Assembly (NCBI RefSeq): GCF_020283565.1
Contig: NC_060061.1
Coordinates: 3,356,010-3,420,009 of the forward strand
Direction: 5' to 3'
Length of the DNA stretch: 64,000 nucleotides
From: Trifolium pratense
Lineage: Eukaryota > Streptophyta > Magnoliopsida > Fabales > Fabaceae
In this document: piece by piece, positions 23,935 to 32,165 of the stretch
Layout: each line of letters begins with the position of its first letter
Position numbering within the stretch: position 1 is the first letter of the stretch
Notes under the pieces: model-generated
The model's input: the letters and a program-made list of their open reading frames with translations, nothing else
Database searches by the model: none
Told to the model about the DNA's origin: nothing
Translations under genes and position numbers: made by a program

Positions 23935-24001
23935 GAATTAGGGTTTCTTTGTGGTGATGTTATATAAGGAGGTTAGGGTTTTCATTTTGGGCTTGGGTTG
24001 G
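23935..24001 (-). promoter_or_regulatory. RPS2 promoter: two telo-boxes, TATA and GCCCA element
   Basis: Read on the minus strand, the segment contains aaaccctaac (complement of about 23972-23981), ccttatataa as a TATA-like box (23960-23970) and aaaccctaa (23938-23946). Upstream is an aagcccaa site (about 23987-23995). Telo-box plus GCCCA (site II-like) is the usual promoter arrangement of plant ribosomal protein genes. It lies 70-135 bp upstream of the RPS2 ATG. Confidence 0.75.
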
Positions 24002-24129
24002 TGATTATTCTAAGAAGTCCATCAATAATTGTGGACCGGATATATGTCAAAATGGTTTGGGCTCAAAATTTTGTTTTTGTGAATCCTTGTTTGAGATTTA
24101 CTTTTCTTACCCTATCAGTTTCTCGGACG

Positions 24130-24460
24130 CCCTACGAGTTTCCAATTTTATCCTTCCACTATTTAACGTTATGATGTAGGGTGTTTTTTTTCAAAATTTC
24201 TCATTTTTATAACGTCCGCTACTTAAGTGCCGAACATTATAAAAATGTGAAATTTGTGAAAAAAAACACCCCCATAACATGAAATTTTCTCATTTTTATA
24301 ACGTCGGTTGTTTATACTTAAGTAGAGAACTGGTAAAAATGTGATTTTTGAAAGGAAAAAAAAAAAAATTCTCCTACCATAAAATTTTCAATATTTTATC
24401 TGTAAAATCCTTACAAAATGAACTGGTAAAAAATGTTTTTACTTAAGTAGTAAACAATTC
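24130..24460. repeat. Cluster of imperfect palindromes centred on ACTTAAGT
   Basis: The segment 24202-24247 folds on itself: catttttataacgtccgcta, cttaagt, then gccgaacattataaaaatg. A second related palindrome follows at about 24286-24341, and a third partial one (gtttttacttaagtag) at about 24437. This is probably a degraded fold-back transposon. There is no coding capacity. Confidence 0.6.
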
Positions 24461-24849
24461 TATTCATAATTAAAGTGATATTGAAAAGTGAAAAATATTT
24501 CTTAAATTTACTCTTGCCACCTTATTAAATTTAGCACGCACCTTACAAAATGACAAAGACATTATACACTCACACACCTAAGTAACAAAGTTGAACCTTG
24601 ACCATAACATCCGGCCTAATAATTTCAACAATTTTTTATCAGTTGAACTAAGACTTGTAGACATTTTAGTCCTACTTTAATATATATGACGATTGATATA
24701 ATCTTGATTTTTGTAGTATCAATGAATATTATTTTTAGAATTATATTTATTTGATAATTTATCATATCATATCTCTATTAATGTTAGGTTTATGAAAGTT
24801 GGATGGATCCTCTTAAGTAAGAACCACACACAAAATAAAATTAAAAAAA

Positions 24850-25588
24850 AGGGTTTGTCTTTGTGTTGGGCTTTAGCTCATGTGCTCACGTTAGTAGTTA
24901 TTTAAGGGAACTGAAATTCCTAGTTAGCAGTTGCAAAGTGAGACAATTACGTGAAGTCGTGAACAGTGTGCGTTGAAAAAAAATTGTTCCGCAACAGTAG
25001 CACTGTGAGCAAAACAAAGAGCATTGCAACGAGGAAGAAGATATTGGGTTCCGGTGACGAAAGTGTGTTCGACAAACGTTCTCCGTTTTGGCTTAAATTT
25101 GAGTATGTTGTTTATGTCACCTTGTTAGTTACTTAGATAATTTTCCTTAATTTTGTCTTCTCCTTGTGTCCGTTTGAAATATAGAGTTTGAGGTTGTTAG
25201 CTCTTTTGTTGTTAATTTCATCATAGGCGGCGATTGTTTATGTTTTGTCGGTTCCTAGAGAAATTAGGAAGACGTTGATTATACTCATTATTATTTGATA
25301 ATAGTGAAGTTGTTTCTTTGGTCTGGACGATCGGTGATTTTTTCTCTCATATTGAGGGTTTTTTAGGTTAAAATTCACATGTCCTTATTTACGGTTTTAC
25401 TCATTTTATTGTTATTATATAGTTGGCATTGACCGTGGTAGTAAATTTGGTTGTTCAGGTTCCACAAGAAAGAGACAATTTAAACCCTTCAGTATATTTC
25501 GTTCTGATCCCATCATTTAAGTATGCATTTTCAACAACTTTAACCTCTCTAGTGTCCGGTCTTTCACAATTCCTCCTAGAAACTGAAA
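24850..25588 (+). repeat. 5' block of duplicated coiled-coil gene unit (unit 1)
   Basis: Sequence upstream of the pseudogene is repeated upstream of the intact gene at 26430-27247. Shared phrases include gtgttgggctttag, gaggaagaagat, gggttccggtgac, gtatgttgttt and tcacaattcctcctagaaac. The arrangement suggests a shared promoter, a non-coding first exon and a 5'-UTR intron that were copied with the gene. Confidence 0.75.
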
Positions 25589-25927
25589 ATGGCAGCAAAT
25601 CAGAACACATGTAGTGAAACTAATAGCATGAAAGCATTTTATGCTTCCCTTGAATCATCAAAGACAACTACCCTATCACATGGATTATATGTGCCTATAG
25701 AAAAAACCAAAAAAGCAATTCATATTCTCAAAGAATTATTATAAAAAAATTTCTCTCTTTTGTTGCATCCAGGACGTTCTATAGTGCTACCTCCTCAACT
25801 TGCCACAAAATGAAGGATTTTGTATGACTACAAAATCTGAATTATAGAAACTGTTACAATGTTTTGAGCAATAGAGTGTGGAGTATCACAATGCTGATGG
25901 TCTTTCAACTACTGCAAAAATAGAACT
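25589..25927 (+). pseudogene. Truncated pseudogene of the coiled-coil family
   Basis: The start codon and first ~50 codons match the intact paralogue at 27248 (MAANQNTCSETNSMKAFYAS). A TCA-to-TAA change then gives a stop at 25742-25744. About 16 bp (gaaagatactctcaaa in the intact copy) is missing near 25788, shifting the frame. Two more TAG stops follow (gaattatag, gagcaatag). Homology ends near 25927, where unrelated sequence begins, so the coiled-coil half is absent. Confidence 0.9.
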
Positions 25928-26144
25928 ATTTCATCTTATCATTATCCAGCTTCTTATCATATCATATATCCATCTTATTATGCACACCAAACAGACCTTA
26001 AAGCCTAAAGTTGGGTGGATCACCCCTCAACATGAAATAAATAAGAGTTTAACTTTTTGCACCCCTGGCATACATGAGCACCCACTGATATTCCTAAATT
26101 TCTCCCTCGCTACTTATAAAGCAAGTGTGTAAATAGCAAAAATT

Positions 26145-26169
26145 GGGGGGGGGGGGGGGGGGGGGGGGG
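26145..26169 (+). repeat. Run of 25 G
   Basis: An uninterrupted homopolymer of guanines sits in otherwise AT-rich DNA between the pseudogene and unit 2. Its length may be inexact because such runs are error-prone in sequencing and assembly. Confidence 0.9.
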
Positions 26170-26429
26170 AGTTCGTAGCAAATTGCAAATTGAGTTCGCC
26201 TTCTAGGATGTGAACTCCTTTTATCATATTTTTTTTCATTCTAGGGGCGCATACGTTAGGTTTTTGAGTTAAAAATATTGTCACTCGCTACTTAGAGTGC
26301 AAAAAAGTGCTTGCATCATACTCCTAGAAAGAGAGAAGGTTAATTTGGTCATTTTAGGGAGGTGATTGAGGAAACCCAGGAGGTGCGAAAAGATGGATTC
26401 AATAAATAAAAGGGAAAAAAAATATTTGT

Positions 26430-27247
26430 CTTTGTGTTGGGCTTTAGCCCATGTTCCCACGTGACAAGTGTGTACGTGAGGTGCGTGTGGGTTTGTTAAA
26501 CTGAGGCAATTAGTTAACGGTGCGATAAATAAAAGGGCTCCTCAAGAGTAACACTGTGAGCAGACCAGAGAGCATCGCAAAGAGGAAGAAGATTTTGGGT
26601 TCCGGTGACAAAAGTGTGTTCGGCAAACCGTTTCGGTTGAGTATGTTGTTTTTGTCACTTTGTTAGTTACTTAGATAATTATTTTGAGTAGTTTTGTCTT
26701 CTCTTTGTATCTGTTTGGATACCCACTAGTTTGTGAGGTTGTTAGATTTCTCATTGTTAGTTTCGCCATATGTGGTGATCATTGTTGTTTTGTCGGTTCC
26801 TAGAAAAATTAGGAAAACATTGATGGTAGTCATTATTATTTGATAATAGTAAAAGAAAAATGTTAACTTGTGCCCTAACGGCAAATGTTAAGAGATAAAT
26901 ATGGAAATATTCTCTTGAAAATTGTGTATTCAACTTCTTAAACATTAAATATCTTATAACATTAAATGCTAAATTTCTATATTTAGTTATCTTATCATAT
27001 GTCTAAGGGCACGTGTTAACATGACCCATAGTGAAATTGTTATGTGATTTTATATGTTTTCCAGGTTAAAATTGACATGTCATTATTTATAGTTTATACT
27101 CCTTTTATTGTTATTACAGTTGGTGAGTAAATTTGGTTGTTCAGGTTCCACAAGTAAATTTGGTCATCGCATGATTTAAGTATACATTTTCAACAACTTT
27201 AACCTCTCTGGTGTCTGGTCTTTCACAATTCCTCCTAGAAACTGAAA
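26430..27247 (+). promoter_or_regulatory. 5' block of unit 2: probable promoter, first exon and 5'-UTR intron
   Basis: This is the counterpart of the block at 24850-25588, leading directly to the ATG at 27248. Donor-like (gagtatgttg) and acceptor-like (attacagttgg, ttccaggtt) sites are conserved between the two blocks, which suggests a 5'-UTR intron, but no exact splice pair can be proven from sequence alone. It has been interrupted by a MITE at 26861-27021. Confidence 0.5.
26861..27021. mobile_element. MITE inserted in unit 2 only
   Basis: The ends tgttaacttgtgccctaa and ttaagggcacgtgttaaca-type are inverted repeats (left 26861-26878, right about 27004-27021). In unit 1 the uninterrupted sequence runs tgataatagtgaagttg. 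In unit 2 it is split as tgataatagt...catagtgaaattg, so the insertion came after the duplication. The left and right flanks share an atagt that may be the target duplication. Confidence 0.75.
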
Positions 27248-28009
27248 ATGGCAGCAAATCAGAACACATGTAGTGAAACTGATAGTATGAAAGCATTTTA
27301 TGCTTCCCTTGAATCATCAAAGACAACTCCCCTATCACATGGATTCTATGTGCCTACAGAAAAAACCAAGAAAGCAATTAATATTCTCAAAGAATTATTA
27401 TCAAAAAAATTCCCTCTTTTGTTGCATCCAGGACGTTCTATAGTGCTGAAAGATACTCTCAAATACCTCCTCAACTTGCCACAAAATGAAGGATTTTGTA
27501 TGACTACAAAATCTGAATTACAGAAACTGTTACAATGTTTTGAGCAATGGAGTGTGGAGTATCACAATGCTGATGGTCTTTCAACAACTGCAAAAACAGA
27601 ACTATCAAATGCAAGTGAAGTGATGAATGATCTTGAATCTAATGTTAAAGAGTTCCATGAAATGGACAAGGAGGAAATGTGTTTATCCAATAAATTGGTT
27701 TGCTTGCAGGAAAGGAAGAGAAAGCTTGAAGAGCAAATCGAAATAATAAATATTGAGATTGCAAAATCTACAAAAGAAAAAGACAAGGTTGGCAAGAGAA
27801 AGACAGAATTGTATCAGACAGGAAAAGAATTGAAATCCAAAAGAGATGATTTGATGATCAATGTTCCAAGGTTGAAAGCTGAGCAAGTTTTAGCGAATAA
27901 AACACGAGATAATATTGAAGCAGAGTGGTTCAAGCTTCAAAAACAATTCATACCGCTTGTTGCTAGAGTTGCTAGTTCCTCCTTGCCACCACAGGCATCA
28001 CATGCTTAG
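27248..28009 (+). CDS. Coiled-coil protein of unrecognised family, copy A
   Basis: Single-exon 253-aa protein that I cannot assign to a named family. Residues 1-110 are a mixed helical region with AINILKELLSKKFPLLLHPG and LKDTLKYLLNLPQNEGF. Residues about 115-240 are strongly coiled-coil (SNKLVCLQERKRKLEEQIEI, KTELYQTGKELKSKRDDLMI). There is no signal peptide or catalytic motif in the frame. It is highly similar to the protein at 29708-30439 and to the pseudogene at 25589. Both long copies have kept open frames with only substitutions and one short N-terminal indel, which suggests they are or were under constraint. Upstream lies the duplicated 5' block with a MITE. Downstream is a conserved segment at 28416 that could be a further exon. 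It may be a lineage-specific family; function unknown. Confidence 0.75.
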   Translation: MAANQNTCSETDSMKAFYASLESSKTTPLSHGFYVPTEKTKKAINILKELLSKKFPLLLHPGRSIVLKDTLKYLLNLPQNEGFCMTTKSELQKLLQCFEQWSVEYHNADGLSTTAKTELSNASEVMNDLESNVKEFHEMDKEEMCLSNKLVCLQERKRKLEEQIEIINIEIAKSTKEKDKVGKRKTELYQTGKELKSKRDDLMINVPRLKAEQVLANKTRDNIEAEWFKLQKQFIPLVARVASSSLPPQASHA

Positions 28010-28089
28010 TCATGCCACTTTTCACATTGTTTGAATTTTCTCATTCACTCTTCACATGCTTAGTCATGCTTAGATGTTTGCTCATTTTC

Positions 28090-28700
28090 TGCAACAATTT
28101 TTTTTTCTTCAGGGATCCTGCATTTTGCATTTCTTGACATTAGTCATTGTTCAATCTTATTCAAAGTCTTCATAAAAATGCATATTTTATTTTATTTTAA
28201 AAATGAGTTACTTTGGTTCTTGTCCAAAAGAACAAAACAAGATGCATGTTACGAAGCCTCAGCCATCCTACAACATCATTGTTATTCTTCCTTTTATGCG
28301 TACTTTTCTTCGAGCAAACCAACGTGTATAAATTTAATTAACTGTCTTTAGGAACGGACCTGAAGTGGTTGTCAATCTGGCTTTGCCGTTGTGCAGCACA
28401 TGATGAATCTAACCTGTGGAGGAGGCCATTAAGATTGACGACCACAACAGCAAAGCAACAGAAATTATGCTCAACAATCAAGTCTTCAGTGGGTGGTCTG
28501 TGTTTGTTTTTACTGCAGTGGTGGTAGCACTGATATACATCAAGAGTGTGTTCAAAAGAGAGTGTATGATAAAAATCCCTATAGCATTCCTCATTTAGCT
28601 TATAACCTTTGAAGCCTATTTTTGATTTAAACAAAGGAAATGCAACGTATTTGCCAAGAGGACTTAATAAATAATAAATCATTAATAAAATATACATATG
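28090..28700 (+). repeat. 3' flank of copy A, duplicated downstream of copy B
   Basis: The sequence from ttttctgcaacaa through tactttggttcttgtccaaa, gcctcagccatcctacaa and gtgggtggtctgtgtttgtt recurs at about 30540-31260 behind copy B. The duplication therefore included the gene plus at least 0.6 kb of 3' flank. It contains a 60-codon frame (28416-28598, MEEAIKIDDHNSKATEIMLN... SGWSVFVFTAVVVALIYIKS) with one hydrophobic segment. Confidence 0.8.
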
Positions 28701-28911
28701 ACATTGTTATCCTTTCATTTTTTTTAATATACAAGTTACTGTATTAGTTATTTTGATGGTATATTTCTGCTCTAAACACACCTCTAGGTCAAATCTGAGA
28801 GATTAGTGACCTTGAACCCCTCTATTCTCCTTAAGTAGACAATTTAAATAAAAAGGCTCACATATTGTAGTGCAAGTTTGATGGTCATTTATGCAGCAGG
28901 GTCATTTGTTT

Positions 28912-29332
28912 TTGAAATATGATGGTGCTGTGCAGTATGATAATCAACAAGCAGGATGTGGCGGAGTTATTAAAGATGGAAGTGTTGGGAACAACTAATA
29001 CTTTTGTTGACTAAGGCTTGTAAATGGCTAAGGCTCACAACATTTGTAGGCTTGAGGTGCAGGTGGACTCAAGTGCAGTTCTGTAATGTCACACGAGCTC
29101 GAATGATTTCAGCATAACAAGTAGAAGATTGATGCAACGGATCAAATGTATGGTTGAGCAAGGCATTGAGGTGCAATTTAAGCATGTATATAGAGAAGCA
29201 AACAAAGTGGTGGATTGTTTAGCAAATTTTGGATGTAATTTAGTTCATGGCATTACTTTGTTTCGTTACTCCCTAGAGAGGTTAAGCCTCAAGTTGAAGA
29301 TGATGTTTTGAGAGTCTCTACTCCTAGATTGA
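28912..29332 (+). pseudogene. Degraded RNase H domain of a plant non-LTR retroelement type (RVT_3-like)
   Basis: One frame gives YDGAVQYDNQQAGCGGVIKD and then breaks. Further on another frame gives VEQGIEVQFKHVYREANKVV then DCLANFGCNLVHGI. Both halves match the usual RNase H-like pattern (DGA...GxGGVIRD and HVxREANxxADxLAxxG) found in plant LINE-derived proteins. The middle is interrupted by stops and a deletion, so this is a dead fragment, inserted between the two coiled-coil units. Confidence 0.75.
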
Positions 29333-29707
29333 TCTCCGTGTAATTCTTTATAGGCTTTTAAGACCCTTTTAATCCCAAGAAGAAGAAAATCTCACCATGT
29401 CCAATTAGAGCATGTCAGAAGTTAAAATAATTCACATCACCTCGCTTTGTTTAAAATATGAGTGAGGGATAGTAATATGAGATGGTAGCTTTCACTTGGT
29501 AGATGAATTCCAAATTCCTAAAAGATATTGGAACTCTCCATTTTTTCTATGTAACCGTAGTACCTTTTTGGTTTCCAAAGTAAGGCCATTGAATAGATTT
29601 TCTTAATCATAATTGTGAGTTTTAAAGTGTGCATTTTCCACAACTTTAGCCTCTCCATATATACTCTCTAATGCCCCACCTTTCACAATTCCTCCAACAA
29701 ACTGAAG

Positions 29708-30439
29708 ATGGCAAACCAGGAAGCATGCAGTGAAACTAATAGTATGAAAGCATTTTATGCTTTCCTTGAATCATCCGAGACAATAAAAACTTCACCACAT
29801 AGTGAAAAAACCAATAAAGCAATACATATTCTCCAAGAATTATTATCAAAAAAATTCTCTCTTTTGTTCCATCCAGGACGTTCTATAGCGCTGAAAGATA
29901 CTCTCAAATACCTCCTCACCTTGCCACAAAATGAAGGATTTTGTTTGACTACAAAATCTGAATTACAGAGACTGTTGCAATGTTTTGAGCAATGGAGTGT
30001 GGAGTATGACAAAGCATCAGGTCTTTCAACAACTGCAAAAACAGAACTATCAAATGCAAGTGAAGCGATGAATGATCTTGAAGCTAATGTTAAAGAGTTC
30101 CATGGAATGGACAAGGAGGAAATGTGTTTATCCAATAAATTGGTTTCCTTGCAGGAAAAGAAGAGAAAGCTTGAAGAGGAAATTGAAATCGTAAATGTTG
30201 AAATTGCAAAATTTACAAAAAAGAGAGACGAGGTTGGTATGAGTAAGACAGAATTGTATCAGAAAGGAAGAGAATTGAAAGCCAAAAGAGATGATTTGAT
30301 GATCAATGTTCCAAGGCTGAAAGCTGAGCAAGAATTAGCGAATAAAACACGAGATAATATTGAAGCAGAGTGGTTCAAGCTTCAACAACAATTCATGCCG
30401 CTTGTCGCTAGAGTTGCTAGTTCTTCCTTGCCACCATAG
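29708..30439 (+). CDS. Coiled-coil protein of unrecognised family, copy B
   Basis: Single-exon 243-aa paralogue of the protein at 27248. It has the same layout: N-terminal helical half (AIHILQELLSKKFSLLFHPG, LKDTLKYLLTLPQNEGFCLT) and C-terminal coiled coil (SLQEKKRKLEEEIEIVNVEI to LKAEQELANKTRDNIEAEWF). It lacks about six residues near position 32 that are present in copy A. It ends ASSSLPP at a TAG (30437-30439), where copy A has CAG and five more residues, so one base separates the two C termini. The immediate upstream sequence is not the duplicated 5' block of units 1 and 2 beyond a short stretch before the ATG, so its promoter is probably different. Function unknown. Confidence 0.72.
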   Translation: MANQEACSETNSMKAFYAFLESSETIKTSPHSEKTNKAIHILQELLSKKFSLLFHPGRSIALKDTLKYLLTLPQNEGFCLTTKSELQRLLQCFEQWSVEYDKASGLSTTAKTELSNASEAMNDLEANVKEFHGMDKEEMCLSNKLVSLQEKKRKLEEEIEIVNVEIAKFTKKRDEVGMSKTELYQKGRELKAKRDDLMINVPRLKAEQELANKTRDNIEAEWFKLQQQFMPLVARVASSSLPP

Positions 30440-30539
30440 GCATCACATGCGTAGTCATGCCACTCGTCACATTTGTTTGAATTTTCTCATTCCTCTCTTT
30501 TCAATCATGAGCAGCTAGCTCACTACTAGATGTTTGCTC

Positions 30540-31260
30540 ATTTTCTGCAACAAAAAAAAGTTTCATGAGGAATTTTGTTGCGGTAGTTTTTTTTGTTTCA
30601 GGGATTCTGCATTTATTGGCATTAGTGGTTGTTCAATCTTAATCAAAGGATTGATAAAAATATACTAGTATTTTATTTTAAAAATGGGTTACTTTGGTTC
30701 TTGTCCAAAAGAACAAAACAAGAAGCATGTTACGAAGCCTCAGCCATCCTACAAACATCATTGTTATTCTTCCTTTTATGCTTACTTTTCTTCGGGCAAA
30801 GCAGTGTTTAAATTTAATTAACTGTACCAGACCTAAAAGTCAATCTGGCTTCGCCATTGTGCAACACATGATGAATCTAACCTGTGGCAGAGGCCATTAA
30901 GATTGAGGACCACCACGGCAATGCAGCCGAAAGGATGCTCAAGAGTCAAGACTTCCGTGGGTGGTCTGTGTTTGTTTTCACTGCAGTGAGGTAGCACTTA
31001 TTGAGTGGTATTTTTTATGACATTAATAATTAATAAAGTGCTAAAAAGTCAAGAATAAAACAACAAAAAAATGTTGAAACTTTACCGGTTAACCTATTGA
31101 GTGGGTTAGTATGTAAACAATTGAAAAAGAGGGTGACTTGGCACCATAGATCAAGAGAGTGTTAAAAAGAGAGTATGATAAAAATGTCTATAGCATTCCT
31201 CATTTGGCTTATAACCTTTGAAGCCTATTTGATTTAAACAAAGGAATGCAACGTATTTGC
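30540..31260 (+). repeat. 3' flank of copy B (duplicate of 28090-28700)
   Basis: It shares the phrases listed for the 3' flank of copy A. The hydrophobic reading frame is present as EAIKIEDHHGNAAERMLKSQ then GWSVFVFTAV, but gtggtggtagc of copy A is gtgaggtagc here, which breaks the frame within the hydrophobic part. An added ~115 bp segment near 31010-31140 separates the two parts of the homology. Confidence 0.75.
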
Positions 31261-32165
31261 AAATATGATAAAAATATTGATATGACATTGGTTATCCTTT
31301 TATATTTTTTTTTTTAAAATAAAAATTACTAATATATTACTAGTATTTTTCTGCTCCTAAACACACCTCCAAGTCAAACCTGAGAGATATGTGACCTTGA
31401 ACCCCTCTATTCTCATTCAGTAGAAAATTTTGAATCAATCCAATAACCTAAATAAAAGTATGAATAATGCTAGAAACACACTCTCTAACACACATTTGTC
31501 AACACTCTTTAACTCCACCAAATTTACATGGAACCTACATAGTAATTTGGTAGAATTCGTATGGATTTTAACCAATAAAAGAGTGTCTTAAATGGATTGA
31601 TAACACTGCACACAATTGACAGTGTAAATTTGTAACAGTCAGTTTCACACTTAGAGGAAACGTTGGCAGGAAACCATTTTTTGTGCCCAATCTAAAGACA
31701 ATTGAGCTTTCCAAAGATCAAACATTGAGAAGCAATAACATAGGAGCTCTCAAACAAAGAATAGGTAAGGAAGCATCCACTTATGTAGCCACCAACCAAT
31801 ATAAAGCATTTCTATTTGTTTCCAACAGAAAATCAATAAAGAACCCATAAATGCAATAAGATAAGAATTAAGTTGGAATGCTAAAATATCCATTATTTTC
31901 TCCCATGTGAACAAACTCTGAAGCATGAAATCAATAACTTATTCAAAATAAACACTATATCTCTATAACAAGCTTTCCTTCTTAACTTTACCATTACTTA
32001 CATAAGCAAAACATTGACAGCTAGATCGAGCAAATTGGGAGAAGGTCTATTGTTTCTTAGTTTGATATTATCTACATAGATATACACATCGGCATTTGAA
32101 CCGCTGATTCTGTCGCATGATTAAAACTGGATTGATATTATATCACGGATTTTCTTTACTATCAG
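31260..32165. other. Intergenic stretch before the RING gene
   Basis: No gene. A phrase near 31459-31500 (aatgctagaaacacactctc, taacacacatttgtcaacac) looks like one end of a legume MITE, but I could not match the other end confidently. The part next to 32166 should be the 3' UTR of the minus-strand RING gene. Confidence 0.45.

Noticed and set aside
23256..23967. Plus-strand frames opposite RPS2 (Asn/Ser/Thr-rich and Pro/Arg-rich)
   Set aside because: These are antisense shadows of the RGG tail and the S5 domain, with no independent similarity.
29755..30331. Minus-strand frames opposite coiled-coil copy B, and matching ones opposite copy A
   Set aside because: They mirror each other because the plus-strand genes are paralogues, and have no features of their own.
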